From Fibrobacter sp. UBA4223 (GTDB taxonomy: Bacteria > Fibrobacterota > Fibrobacteria > Fibrobacterales > Fibrobacteraceae), in NCBI GenBank assembly GCA_002382975.1, contig DFTB01000006.1, forward strand, positions 124,001 through 188,000: DNA of 64,000 bases, given 5' to 3'. Below the pieces are notes generated by a model. The model saw only the letters and a program-made list of their open reading frames with translations, was not told where the DNA came from and made no database searches. The translations under genes were made by a program, and so were the position numbers. How positions within the stretch are numbered: the stretch's first letter is position 1; each line of letters starts with the position of its first letter. This document shows, piece by piece, positions 8,664 through 19,517 of this stretch.

Positions 8664-10508
8664 GTGGAATCCGCCAAAATACACATTTTGCCCGATGAAA
8701 TCATCAATAAAATCGCCGCAGGCGAGGTAATTGAGCGACCTGCATCGGCAGTCAAGGAACTTTTGGAGAACGCCATAGACGCTGGCGCAACCCGTATCCA
8801 GGTGCAAATCGAGCAGGGCGGCAAGCAAAAAATCGTAGTGTCCGACAACGGCAAGGGCATGGGACAGGCAGACCTGGACCTGTGCTACCTGCGGCACACC
8901 ACCTCTAAGTTGAGCAGTGCCGACGACCTGTTCCACCTGCACACCAACGGGTTCCGCGGCGAAGCGGTAGCCTCAATCGCCGCCGTGTCTAAAATGACAA
9001 TCACCAGCGCCACGGACCAGGGCGAAAGCAACCGCATTGTGCTTCATGGCGGAAACGTCATCGAAAGAGAAGGTGTGGCCGCCAGCCGAGGTACAACTTT
9101 CCTTATCGAAGACCTTTTTTACAACACCCCTGTCCGGAGGACATTTCTCGGAAGCGAGGTGGCGGAATCCTCCAAGATTCTAGACGTCGTCTTGAAAATT
9201 GCGCTGGCCCACCCCGAAATCCGTATCGACTACAAGGTAGGCGAAAAGTCCGTATTTATCGGAGTCCCCGGAGAGCTCCGGACCCGCATCGCCGAAGCCA
9301 TCGGGTCGGGCATTGCCAAAAAGATGCTCCCGGTGGACTACACCGAAGCTGGCGTCCACGTGACCGGCTTTATTTCGCCTACTACGGAACAAAACGGCAA
9401 ACGGTATCACCAGTACCTATACCTGCGGAACAGGCCCATCGAGAACAAGGCCATCGCCAAGGCCATCAGCCAGGCTTATGAGCCCTACGGCGTCAACTGC
9501 AAGCCTGTGACGGTCCTGTTCCTGGACATGCCGGACATGGAGTTCGACGTCAACGTGCACCCCGCCAAAAGGGAAGTCCGTTTTGCGAACCAGAACCTGG
9601 TATTCCTGGTAGTGGCCCACGCTATCCGAGAAACCTTCCGAGAAGATCTAGAAAAGAACTCCCCCCTTATCGATTTAAGTTCAGAAATAGCAGACGGGGT
9701 CAGAACAGAAGTTCCGACCAGTAACCAAGCCCCCATTGCAACTCCGAAATTTCAGGAATTCAACGCCTCGGCTCCGCGGTTCAAGGACAGCGGAACCAGC
9801 CGTTACACTCCCGACAAAGACGAAGTCCAGGACCTGTTTTCACAGCCCGAAGCGGGCAAGCTTATTTCTCTGGAAGATTCCCTGCAGGACCCCCTCTGGA
9901 ACAAGGAAGCCCCCGAACCCGAAAACACCCCCTGGGCTCCCCCGGCGGTATTCCAGACGGCAAACACCTATATTGTAAGCGAAGATTCCGAAGGGCTTTT
10001 GGTCATTGACCAACATGCCGCCCATAGCCGAATTCTATACGAACAGGCTCTGAAGATTCTGAAGAACGGAGGCTCCATCGACAGTCAAGAGCTGTTGTTT
10101 CCGGAGCTCACCGAATTTTCCAGAATGGAACGAGAAATTTTCGACTTTGTAAAAGATTCCCTGAAAACCCTGGGATTTTATGTAGAGCCTTTCGGTGGTT
10201 CGGAATTCCAGATCAGGTCCATCCCCTGTAACCTGCCTATTTCCAGAGCAGCAAAGTCGGTCCACGAGTTCTTGGAAGACTGTATCGAGAATGGAGGGAA
10301 AGCAGACCTCGCCAAAGTTCAGGAGTCCATGGCCAAAGCCTGGGCCAAAACTAACGCCTTCCAAGCAGGCGACAAGCTGAAACCCGAAGAAATGTCCAGG
10401 CTAGTGAGCCAGCTGATGGCTACCGAAGACCCGTTAAAATCTCCCTACGGCACTCCGACCCTTATGCGGATTTCTCTGGACGAACTGGCCAAGAAATTCA
10501 GCCGTTAA
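8664..10508 (+). CDS. mutL: DNA mismatch repair protein MutL
   Basis: The product has 614 residues from the GTG. The N-terminal GHKL ATPase is intact: IAAGEVIERPASAVKEL, ENAIDAGATR, VSDNGKGM, the HTTSKL segment, GFRGEAVASI and FYNTPVRRTF. A proline-rich linker (about 340-430) leads to a C-terminal dimerisation domain. The endonuclease motif reads DQHAAHSRILYE, with Ser where DQHA-x2-E needs the first Glu. The C-terminal CPHGRP-type zinc site reads SPYGTP. The protein should still bind ATP and MutS but probably does not nick DNA. It overlaps the convergent lpxB by 11 bp. Confidence 0.93.
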   Translation: MESAKIHILPDEIINKIAAGEVIERPASAVKELLENAIDAGATRIQVQIEQGGKQKIVVSDNGKGMGQADLDLCYLRHTTSKLSSADDLFHLHTNGFRGEAVASIAAVSKMTITSATDQGESNRIVLHGGNVIEREGVAASRGTTFLIEDLFYNTPVRRTFLGSEVAESSKILDVVLKIALAHPEIRIDYKVGEKSVFIGVPGELRTRIAEAIGSGIAKKMLPVDYTEAGVHVTGFISPTTEQNGKRYHQYLYLRNRPIENKAIAKAISQAYEPYGVNCKPVTVLFLDMPDMEFDVNVHPAKREVRFANQNLVFLVVAHAIRETFREDLEKNSPLIDLSSEIADGVRTEVPTSNQAPIATPKFQEFNASAPRFKDSGTSRYTPDKDEVQDLFSQPEAGKLISLEDSLQDPLWNKEAPEPENTPWAPPAVFQTANTYIVSEDSEGLLVIDQHAAHSRILYEQALKILKNGGSIDSQELLFPELTEFSRMEREIFDFVKDSLKTLGFYVEPFGGSEFQIRSIPCNLPISRAAKSVHEFLEDCIENGGKADLAKVQESMAKAWAKTNAFQAGDKLKPEEMSRLVSQLMATEDPLKSPYGTPTLMRISLDELAKKFSR

Positions 10509-11640
10509 ATAATTTATCCACAAAACAATCCGGAACAAAACCTTTGCCGAGGCGCTCCGTCAAGGACACGGCCAACTGCCTTGATTTAGCGATGTCTTGG
10601 TTGTGCAATGCCGCTAAAATCTGGGGAGCCATTTTTGTTGTGCTTCTACCTATAAATTCAGGAATCAACATTTTTTTCATTAAAATGTTGGGCATGGCGA
10701 AAGTTCTTGTTTTCACAAGCAAAGAGCCCAGAATGTAGGTTAAGAAATCGGGCTTTGTGGCAACCACCAGAGGGGCTCCCGAAAGGGCAAGTTCAAGTGT
10801 TACCGTTCCCGGAGTGGCAAGGGCCATAGACGCCGACCCGAACAGCATGCGGCGCTCTTCGGAATCTTCGGGCGCCACCTGAACAGAAAACTGTTGGCGT
10901 TCCACCTCCCCTATTTTTTGGAAATAACTTTCCAAGGGCGGTATCAGGGATTCACGAGGGACAATCAGTTTGACTTTTTTACTTGTAGCGGCCTGCGGTG
11001 AAGGCATTTTTAGCCACGCCGCCGCCACTCTCAGGAACAAGTCCATGTTTCGTTTTGCCTGAGAAAGCCTGCTCCCCGGAAAAAGGAGCAAAGTTTCTTC
11101 ACTGGAATTCAACTGTTCCGAATAGGGCAAAGTATGGTACAGGTTTTCGTGCAACAGAAACGGATGGAGCAAAACGTCGGCATTGACGCCCTTTTGCGCA
11201 TAGGCCTCTTTTTCAAACTGGAAAAGTACGGCAAGATTCACACCGTCCAGTTTTTGGGCGCGACCCGGTTTCCAGGCCCAAATCTGGGGTGGCGCTACAT
11301 AAAGTACCGGCTTCCCCATCTTTTTTGCGACCTGGCAAAGTTTTACGTTAAAGCCAGGATAGTCGATAGCGATAAAGGCCTTGCATTCCTCAGAACATAG
11401 CAGGTCTTTGAGCTTTCGACAAACTTTTTGGAGCTTAGCCGTCCGAGGCAAAACGTCCAGAAATCCAGAAACGGGAAGCTCGTTAAATTCTGCAATAGGA
11501 ACAAGTCCCGCATTCTGCATGCGGCTGCCGCCCGTACCCACCGGGAGCATTCCCCGCTGGACTATGGACTGTACAAAGGCCTCCCCCAGAACATCTCCGG
11601 AATCTTCCCCTGCACAGAAAAGGACAAATGGTTCTTGCAC
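10498..11640 (-). CDS. lpxB: Lipid-A-disaccharide synthase
   Basis: The 380-residue GT19 glycosyltransferase joins UDP-2,3-diacylglucosamine and lipid X in lipid A synthesis, so the cell has an LPS-type outer membrane. Family motifs seen are CAGEDSGDVLG at the N-terminus, VGTGGSRMQNAGL, IDYPGFNVKL, YVAPPQIWAWKPGR and, near the C-terminus, LALSGAPLVVATK. It starts with a GTG 5 bp after the dnaE stop, so it is co-transcribed with dnaE. Its 3' end overlaps the mutL 3' end on the other strand. The central phosphate-binding stretch LLLFPGSRLSQAKRN is intact. Confidence 0.92.
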   Translation of the reverse strand: MQEPFVLFCAGEDSGDVLGEAFVQSIVQRGMLPVGTGGSRMQNAGLVPIAEFNELPVSGFLDVLPRTAKLQKVCRKLKDLLCSEECKAFIAIDYPGFNVKLCQVAKKMGKPVLYVAPPQIWAWKPGRAQKLDGVNLAVLFQFEKEAYAQKGVNADVLLHPFLLHENLYHTLPYSEQLNSSEETLLLFPGSRLSQAKRNMDLFLRVAAAWLKMPSPQAATSKKVKLIVPRESLIPPLESYFQKIGEVERQQFSVQVAPEDSEERRMLFGSASMALATPGTVTLELALSGAPLVVATKPDFLTYILGSLLVKTRTFAMPNILMKKMLIPEFIGRSTTKMAPQILAALHNQDIAKSRQLAVSLTERLGKGFVPDCFVDKLFNG

Positions 11641-11645
11641 AGAAA

Positions 11646-14600
11646 CTACCTGCGGGGTTTCCCGGAGACCCAGACCTTAGAGGCGCCCATGTCTTGCTTG
11701 AGCCAATTCAGTACATCTTGAGAATAGGACAGTTTGTATTTGTGAAGTGTCAGCCCATGTTCGTAACTTGATTCCGTCTCTATGTGCAGGACCAATTCAC
11801 TGCCAGGTTCACCTTCGAACGCCTCGAACTGTTGCATTCCCATTTCCAGCTTCTGCAAGAATTCTTCTGAAAGCATAGAAGAATAGATGTTGGCGTGGAT
11901 GTATTTGACCATACGCTCACGGACATAGTCCAGCTGGTAGGCTTCTTCTACCACCACCTGCATCTGCTCGGTAATATTCTTCTCTCTATCCCGCTGGTAT
12001 TCCAGCGTTCCCTTCACCAAAATGCGGTCGTCTTCGGAAATCTTGTCCCGGAAACTTTCCCAGGTGTCTTTCTTGAAGAACAGTCCCACTTCGCCCTGGA
12101 AATCCTGCATTTCGCCAAAGCCGATGGTAGCCCCGCGCTTTGTTTCTATAGAACGCATCCGCGTGACGATTCCACCGACGGCCACCACGCAGCCCTCTTT
12201 ACGGGCCAATTCTTCTTGGCTCAGGCTGCAGGTGGTAAAACCGATCAATTCGGGGCGGAATTCGTCTAGCGGGTGCCCAGAAAGGCAGAGCCCAAGAACT
12301 TCACGCTCCTTGTTGAGCATTTCTACGCTGCCCCACTCCTCGGCGTCTTCCAAGACTTCGGCAATGTTAGAAATAGAGGAATCAGCCCCGCCCATATCAA
12401 AGAGAGACATCTGTCCTTTGGACTTGTCTTCTTGGTAGCGGGCAGCCACTTCTAGCGCCCTATCCACCGTGGCCATCAGCACGGCCCTGCTCCCAGGCAG
12501 ACCATCAAGAGCGCCGGCCATAATCAGGCATTCCAAAGTCTTTTTGCTGAGGGGCGGGCGTTTTTCTTTCAGGGAACCCTGGTATTCCGCAACCCGCTTA
12601 CAGAAATCAAAGATAGACTTGAAAGGACCTCCCTTTTCACGGGCTGCCACCACGTCTTCTACCACGCCGATTCCCACGTTGCGGATTCCCGCAAGACCAA
12701 AGAGAATCTGGTGCTTGGTATTGGCGGTAAAAATCCCTTGAGACGAATTGATATCCGGCGAGAGCACGGGGATACCCAAGCGCTTGCATTCCTGGATGAT
12801 GGTGACGATATCTTCGGTCTTGCCCATCTTCGACGTCATGGAAGCTGCCATGTATTCTGGGCCATAATGGGCTTTTAGATAAGCGGTCTGGTAAGCCACA
12901 TAGGCGTAGGCGGCAGCATGGCTCTTGTTGAAGGCGTAACCGCAGAACGGAAGCACCGCGTCCCACACTTTTTGGATCAACGCGTGATCATAACCATTGG
13001 CTTCACATTTCTTGAAAAACTCCGGCTCCAGTTTTTCCATCTTCTCAGGCATTTTCTTTGCCATGATACGACGGATATTGTCTGCACCACCCAGGGTGTA
13101 ACCGCCCAGAATTTGGGCCAGTTTCATCACCTGTTCCTGATAAACAATCACACCGTAGGTTTCGCCAAGCACCTGTTCCAAGTCAGGGTGGTAACAGTCA
13201 ATTTCTTCTTTACCCTGCTTACGGGCAATAAAGTGGGGAATCTGTTCCAACGGCCCCGGACGGTACAGGGCGTTCATAGCGATAAGGTCGAAAATTCGGG
13301 TGGGCTTCAGTTCTCGCAGGTACTTTTGCATACCCGGCGATTCAAACTGGAACACCGTCGTGGTCATGCCCTTGCCCAGTAGGTCAAAGGTTTCCTTGTC
13401 GTCCAGCGGGATATGGCCCATATCCAGCTCTATGCCGCGGTTTTTCTTGACCATGTTCACTGTGTCTTGAATGATGGACAAGTTGATAAGACCCAAGAAG
13501 TCCATCTTCAAAAGCCCGATATCTTCGGCGTAATGCTTGTCGTACATCACCACCGGCGTATCTTCGGGAGCGGCACGGTACAAAGGCGCAAGGTTATAAA
13601 TCGGAGTCGGCGTAATCACCACGCCACAGGCGTGCACGCCTGTCTGGCGGGGCAAATCTTCCAGTTTTTTGGCAATATCCCACAGGTTCTGATAGCTGGC
13701 ACGGCTGTTAATCATGGCCTGCAGGGGTTCCGGGCTATAACCATCTTCCAGGTTATTCCCCTTCTTGTCTTTACCCGTCCATGCCTGCTTCAAGCTAAAA
13801 TTCAGGGTGCGCTGCGGGAACAGTTTGGTAATCGCCTTCGCTTCGGCAGGAGGGATTCCCAAAACGCGGGCCACGTCGGTAATCACCGCCTTGGACTTGA
13901 GCATACCGTAGGTAATAATCTGGCCCACGCACTCCTTGCCGTATTTTTCGGTCACATAGTCAATCACGCGACCGCGATCCCTATCCGAAAAGTCCGTATC
14001 GATATCGGGCATGGACACGCGTTCCGGATTCAGGAATCGTTCAAAAAGCAAGTCAAAGGTCAGCGGGTCAATGTCGGTAATGCCGATAATGTAGGTGACA
14101 AGAGAACCTGCGGCAGATCCACGGCCAGGCCCCACGGGAATTCCGTGTTCCCTGGACCAGTTGATAAAGTCCCACACAATCAAGAGGTAGCCCGCCACGT
14201 TCATGTTGCGGATACAATTCAGTTCCTTGTACATGCGGGCTGCCACTTCGGTATCGTGGGCAGGGAACTTAAAATCTTCGTTGGGAAAACGCCATTTAAG
14301 ACGCTGGTTACAAAGGTGGGTAATGTAAATATCCGCATCACCACCCGGTTTGCACCAGCGACGAACGTTTTTCTCCCAAGCATTGTTGTCGTCGTCGTCA
14401 AAAAATTCAGGCTGGGACAGGCGCTCAATTTCTGCCTTGTCATCGTCGGTCAGGGCGTCTTCGGCAATTCCCTTGTCGGCACAATAAGATGCCGTCACCT
14501 TTTTCTTTTTATCCTTGATGACTCCATTGAGTTCCCTTTCGCGAACAACAGGGTACTCCGCATCGTATTCCGCCTTCATGATGGCCTTGATACTCTGGTA

Positions 14601-15521
14601 TTCCTCAGAGGCCAAAAAATCTTCGGGAATCTTGAATCGGGGCCAATATTCATCGCCAATACCGGTTTTTACCGTAAAATTACAGCGTTCTGCAATCTTT
14701 ACCGTGTTTTCAATGGCGCCCGGAATGTGGCCGAACAGTGCCTGCATTTCTTGTTCAGTTCTGAAATAGAACAGGTCCGTAGGGAAACGCTTATCCGTAA
14801 AATCGTTCAGGGTTTCTTTAAGAGAAATGCAGCGCAAAACCTTGTGGGCTTGGGCATCTTCTTGCTTAATATAATGGACATCGGCTACGGCCACCACTTC
14901 GCGGCCTAACTCCCCAGCCAACTGCACATTGTAGTCATTCAGCAATTTCTGCTGGGGAATTCCGTTATCGCAAACCGAAAGGTAAAGATGGTCCCGGTCA
15001 AAAATTTTGTCCAGGGATTCTATGTATTCCCGGGCAACACTGTTACGGCCGGCAGCCACATTCTGACCGTAGCGGCTAAAGAAATCCCCTGCAATGGCGA
15101 TAATGCCTTCTTTGTGTTCATTTACCACCGACAGCGGGACCGACGGGATTTCGGCCCAGCGGTCTCCATCTTCGTAGCGGAAACTCACTATGCGAAGCAG
15201 ATTGTAATACCCCACCTCGTTTTCTACCAGAAGGGTTAGTCGTTCATAAGTTGTCGGGTCTTTCTGGTTTGCGCTTGGCGAATCCACATAGACATGACAG
15301 CCGTAGATGGTCTTGACTGGCGGGAGTCCCTGTTCCTTGCGTTTCTTGTTCAGGTCTTTTCCGCGGGTCTGGATTTCCAGGATGCCAAACATGGCGCCGT
15401 GGTCGGTAAGGGCTACCGCAGGAGCATTTTCTGCAGCGGCAGCTTCCAATATGCCGTCGAGACGGGCCGATGATTTTAAAACGGAAAACTCGGAATGAAC
15501 TTGCAGGTGAACAAAAGCCAT
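11646..15521 (-). CDS. dnaE: DNA polymerase III alpha subunit
   Basis: The replicative polymerase is 1291 residues long. The N-terminal PHP domain begins FVHLQVHSEFSVL; the first His of the usual HxH metal pair is Gln, as in enteric DnaE (Arg), so intrinsic proofreading is unlikely. The palm has GPGRGSAAGS, the catalytic Asp pair in PDIDTDF and the third in LLKMDFLGL. A helix-hairpin-helix (TLECLIMAGALDGL) and an OB-fold (VAVGGIVTRMRSIETKRG) follow. The ATG at 15521 is 42 bp from the divergent gmd. Length and order match DnaE1, not PolC or DnaE3. Confidence 0.95.
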   Translation of the reverse strand: MAFVHLQVHSEFSVLKSSARLDGILEAAAAENAPAVALTDHGAMFGILEIQTRGKDLNKKRKEQGLPPVKTIYGCHVYVDSPSANQKDPTTYERLTLLVENEVGYYNLLRIVSFRYEDGDRWAEIPSVPLSVVNEHKEGIIAIAGDFFSRYGQNVAAGRNSVAREYIESLDKIFDRDHLYLSVCDNGIPQQKLLNDYNVQLAGELGREVVAVADVHYIKQEDAQAHKVLRCISLKETLNDFTDKRFPTDLFYFRTEQEMQALFGHIPGAIENTVKIAERCNFTVKTGIGDEYWPRFKIPEDFLASEEYQSIKAIMKAEYDAEYPVVRERELNGVIKDKKKKVTASYCADKGIAEDALTDDDKAEIERLSQPEFFDDDDNNAWEKNVRRWCKPGGDADIYITHLCNQRLKWRFPNEDFKFPAHDTEVAARMYKELNCIRNMNVAGYLLIVWDFINWSREHGIPVGPGRGSAAGSLVTYIIGITDIDPLTFDLLFERFLNPERVSMPDIDTDFSDRDRGRVIDYVTEKYGKECVGQIITYGMLKSKAVITDVARVLGIPPAEAKAITKLFPQRTLNFSLKQAWTGKDKKGNNLEDGYSPEPLQAMINSRASYQNLWDIAKKLEDLPRQTGVHACGVVITPTPIYNLAPLYRAAPEDTPVVMYDKHYAEDIGLLKMDFLGLINLSIIQDTVNMVKKNRGIELDMGHIPLDDKETFDLLGKGMTTTVFQFESPGMQKYLRELKPTRIFDLIAMNALYRPGPLEQIPHFIARKQGKEEIDCYHPDLEQVLGETYGVIVYQEQVMKLAQILGGYTLGGADNIRRIMAKKMPEKMEKLEPEFFKKCEANGYDHALIQKVWDAVLPFCGYAFNKSHAAAYAYVAYQTAYLKAHYGPEYMAASMTSKMGKTEDIVTIIQECKRLGIPVLSPDINSSQGIFTANTKHQILFGLAGIRNVGIGVVEDVVAAREKGGPFKSIFDFCKRVAEYQGSLKEKRPPLSKKTLECLIMAGALDGLPGSRAVLMATVDRALEVAARYQEDKSKGQMSLFDMGGADSSISNIAEVLEDAEEWGSVEMLNKEREVLGLCLSGHPLDEFRPELIGFTTCSLSQEELARKEGCVVAVGGIVTRMRSIETKRGATIGFGEMQDFQGEVGLFFKKDTWESFRDKISEDDRILVKGTLEYQRDREKNITEQMQVVVEEAYQLDYVRERMVKYIHANIYSSMLSEEFLQKLEMGMQQFEAFEGEPGSELVLHIETESSYEHGLTLHKYKLSYSQDVLNWLKQDMGASKVWVSGKPRR

Positions 15522-15545
15522 AGCTGCAATTTAGTAAATTCATAA

Positions 15546-16582
<1,037 letters not shown>

Positions 16583-16583
<1 letters not shown>

Positions 16584-17473
16584 TGAAAGTCGTCATCGTC
16601 GGGGCATCTGGATTCGTAGGGGGGTATTTAATCCGCGAACTTGAAACCGCAGGGCATTCCGTCGTTCAGGCGGACCTTCCCGAATTGGACTTGCTGAACG
16701 CAGCCCAAGTGGATTTGCTTATCGCAAACAACAAGCCCGACGCCGTTGTGAATCTCGCCGCCATCAGTTCTGTTGGAGCCTCATGGAAAAGCCCAGCCGA
16801 CACCATCAGCGTGAACGTAAACGGAACGCTGAATCTGCTAGAAGCTGTCCGCAAGCATGCACCGCAGGCAAAGACGCTTTTAATCGGGAGCGCCGAAGAA
16901 TACGCCGTTCCCGAAGGCAAAACAAAGCTTAAGGAAACAGACCCACTAGAGGCCAGCAACCCTTACGGCATCTCGAAAATCGCACAGGAAAACTTTGCAC
17001 AACTATACCGCAAGAAATACGGTATGAAAATTGTGTGCACCCGCTCTTTCAACCACACAGGCGTCGGGCAGACCACCGCTTTTGCGCTTCCGAGCTTTGT
17101 AAAGCAGGTCGCCGAAATTGACAAGTCGGGCAAGCCCGGCAAGATTCTTGTAGGAAACCTGAGTGCCCGGCGGGATTTTTCGGATGTAGAAGACGTGGTC
17201 CATGTCTACCGTATGCTACTTGAGAACAAAAACGAATTCGACATCTACAATGTAGGTTCCGGCATTGCGCACAAGATTGAAGACCTGCTGAAAGAAGTAA
17301 TCTTGAAATTAACGCCTGTCGACATAGAAATCGTAGTAGACCCCGAAAAGGTACGCCCTGTCGAAACGCCCTACCTCTGCGCCGACAATAGCCGTATTCA
17401 AAAATACTGGAACGGCACCGACATTCGAAAAACACTCAAGAAAATGTTTGACCATTACAGGTCTGAGGTCTAG
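16583..17473 (+). CDS. rmd: GDP-6-deoxy-D-mannose (D-rhamnose) reductase
   Basis: The 296-residue SDR starts at the ATG that shares one base with the gmd stop (TGATG), so translation is coupled. It has VGASGFVGGYL (Rossmann loop), LIGSAEEYAVPEG (catalytic Ser), YGISKIAQENFA (Tyr and Lys) and NHTGVGQTTAFALP, with VGNLSARRDFSDVEDVV near the C-terminus. These features fit Rmd, which reduces the Gmd product to GDP-D-rhamnose, better than GDP-L-fucose synthase (Fcl), which is longer and epimerises first. I prefer Rmd; Fcl remains possible. Confidence 0.8.
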
Positions 17474-17481
17474 GAGCCACG

Positions 17482-18567
17482 ATGGGTGATTTCCCAAAAA
17501 TCGCCATAGACGCCCGCATGGTGAACCGCTCCGGAATCGGCACCTGTATCCAGCATTGGTTGCGTGATGTAGGCTACAGCGTAGCCCTCGGTGATCAGAA
17601 AGAACTGGAAGCGTTCAAAGAAGTTCCGACGCATATACCCTTCAAGTGCGGCATCTACGGCTACAAGGAACAGCTCAAGTTCCCCTACTGCAAGTTGCGC
17701 AAGCAAAAAGCCGACATTTTGCACATTCCGCATTGCAATGTGCCGCTCTTTTACCGCGGGAAGATGATAGTGACGGTCCACGACCTCACCCACTTGGTGT
17801 ATCCCGAATTCTTACCCATGAAGTTGGTGCACCTGTACTTCAAATTCATCTTCTGGTTTATCTGCAAACGTGCCGACCGGATTCTCACAGACTCTGAAAG
17901 CACCAAACGAGACCTTCTCCGCTTTTACAAGGCAGATGCATCTAAAATGACGGTGGTTCCCCTCGGCGTCGGAAGCGAGTTCGTTCGAAAACCTCAAAGC
18001 GAAATTGAATACTTATACGCAAAGTTCAATCTTCCCCGCGACAAGAAGATTATACTCTACGTGGGGAACCTACTCCCCCACAAAAACCTGAACGGGTTCC
18101 TTGAAGGATTCGCCCAGATGAAAAGCAAAGAGAATTGCAGGCTTGTTCTTGTGGGCAAGGCTTTTGATGGACGCACCCGCGACACGCGAGAAAAGGAACT
18201 GGGCTTAGAAGGACTCACTATTCATGCCGGTATGGTAAGCCAAGAAGACTTGGTAAATTTCTACAACCTTGCCGACCTGTTTGTACTTCCGTCCCTCTAC
18301 GAAGGTTTCGGCCTCCCTGTACTCGAGGCTTTTGCCTGCGGTACGCCTGTCGCCTGTTCCAATGTTTCATCGCTCCCCGAAGTCGGCGGCAACGTGGCAA
18401 AATACTTTGACCCGAAAGACCCGGCAAGTATCGCCCGTATACTGGAAAGCTCCATTGAAGACAAGGGTAAGTACGACAAAGAAATTGACGCTTGGGTAAA
18501 AAATTTCACTTGGGAAAACAGCGCCAGGCAAATCCGAGAGATTGCAACTGAAATTGCAGCAAAATAA
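17482..18567 (+). CDS. Glycosyltransferase, GT4 family
   Basis: The 361-residue GT-B enzyme has the GT4 signature in the C-terminal half: a nucleotide-binding strand ILYVGNLLPHKNLNGFLEGF, LVLVGKAFDG and the EX7E-type segment PSLYEGFGLPVLEAFACGTP with both Glu. The N-terminal half has IDARMVNRSGIGTC, the acceptor-side glycine loop, and DLTHLVYPEF. It follows rmd by 8 bp and precedes the flippase-like gene by 8 bp, so GDP-D-rhamnose made upstream is a plausible donor. The acceptor cannot be told from sequence. Confidence 0.85.
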   Translation: MGDFPKIAIDARMVNRSGIGTCIQHWLRDVGYSVALGDQKELEAFKEVPTHIPFKCGIYGYKEQLKFPYCKLRKQKADILHIPHCNVPLFYRGKMIVTVHDLTHLVYPEFLPMKLVHLYFKFIFWFICKRADRILTDSESTKRDLLRFYKADASKMTVVPLGVGSEFVRKPQSEIEYLYAKFNLPRDKKIILYVGNLLPHKNLNGFLEGFAQMKSKENCRLVLVGKAFDGRTRDTREKELGLEGLTIHAGMVSQEDLVNFYNLADLFVLPSLYEGFGLPVLEAFACGTPVACSNVSSLPEVGGNVAKYFDPKDPASIARILESSIEDKGKYDKEIDAWVKNFTWENSARQIREIATEIAAK

Positions 18568-18575
18568 GGTACAGC

Positions 18576-19517
18576 GTGGAACAAGGCAAGATAAAGAAGA
18601 TTCTTCTAAATGTTCTGAAATTCGTCGTGAGTTTCGGTGGCCTTGCCTACATTTTCTGGAAAGTTCCCTTTGTTGAAGTATGCGGTCACTGGACAGCAAC
18701 CGCCCTCCCATGGATAGGCCTGATTCTCGCCTGTACCGTGTTCAGCATGGCCATACAGGCCAACCGTTGGCGCGGGCTACTGCTTGACGAAGGAAAGAAA
18801 ATCAAGTTCCGCACCTTCTACGCCTACATCGCCCTCGGGTATTTCTTTAACAATTTGCTTCCAAGCGGTTTTGGAGGCGATGCGGTAAAGACCATTGCCT
18901 TCGGGCGACGTTTTGGAAATATGGCCAATTCTGTCGCTGCCGTGGCCATTTCCCGAGTGATGGGACTCTTGGCCATGTTCCTCTGTTTTTTTGCAACACT
19001 TCCCTTCGTAATTTCTCGCTACCAGATTCCAGCCCTGTACACGGGGGCAGTCTGTGGCGTTGCCATTCTCTCTGTACTTATTATCGTCGGCGGACTTTTT
19101 TCAGATAAAATAAAGCTACCCGGAACAATCACGAGCAAGGTTCCATTCCTGCTCAAGCTACAGGACGCCTTTTCAATTTACCGCGGGTACAAAAAAGCGT
19201 TTGCTCTTTCGGGACTGGATTCCATTTGGCTACAGCTCTCTTCTATCACCATACACTACGCCTATTTCCAGGCAGTAGGTGTCCCTGTTGATATAGCTAC
19301 CATTACCGTATTCATGACCATCACCATCACGGTATCGATGCTCCCGATTTCCATCAACGGCATCGGCATTCGCGAAGGCGTAAATGTGAGCCTCTTTACC
19401 GGGTTACTTGGAATACCTGCCGACACTGTGCTTGCGGCAGCATTATTGGGCTACATACCCATGGTGTTCCAGGCTTTACAAGGTGCCGTGGTACTAGTCG
19501 GAAGTAAGAAGGATTAG
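18576..19517 (+). CDS. Lysylphosphatidylglycerol-synthase-TM / flippase-like membrane protein
   Basis: The 313-residue polytopic membrane protein has about eight hydrophobic segments. It matches the LPG_synthase_TM (UPF0104) family in the patterns ANRWRGLLLDEG, LGYFFNNLLPSGFGGDAVK and VAISRVMGLLAMF, and the C-terminal INGIGIREG. Family members occur next to glycosyltransferases and are thought to move lipid-linked sugars or lipids, though few have a proven activity. Start is GTG with AAGG 6 nt upstream. It overlaps the convergent gpsA by 4 bp and ends the glycan cluster. Confidence 0.8.
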   Translation: MEQGKIKKILLNVLKFVVSFGGLAYIFWKVPFVEVCGHWTATALPWIGLILACTVFSMAIQANRWRGLLLDEGKKIKFRTFYAYIALGYFFNNLLPSGFGGDAVKTIAFGRRFGNMANSVAAVAISRVMGLLAMFLCFFATLPFVISRYQIPALYTGAVCGVAILSVLIIVGGLFSDKIKLPGTITSKVPFLLKLQDAFSIYRGYKKAFALSGLDSIWLQLSSITIHYAYFQAVGVPVDIATITVFMTITITVSMLPISINGIGIREGVNVSLFTGLLGIPADTVLAAALLGYIPMVFQALQGAVVLVGSKKD

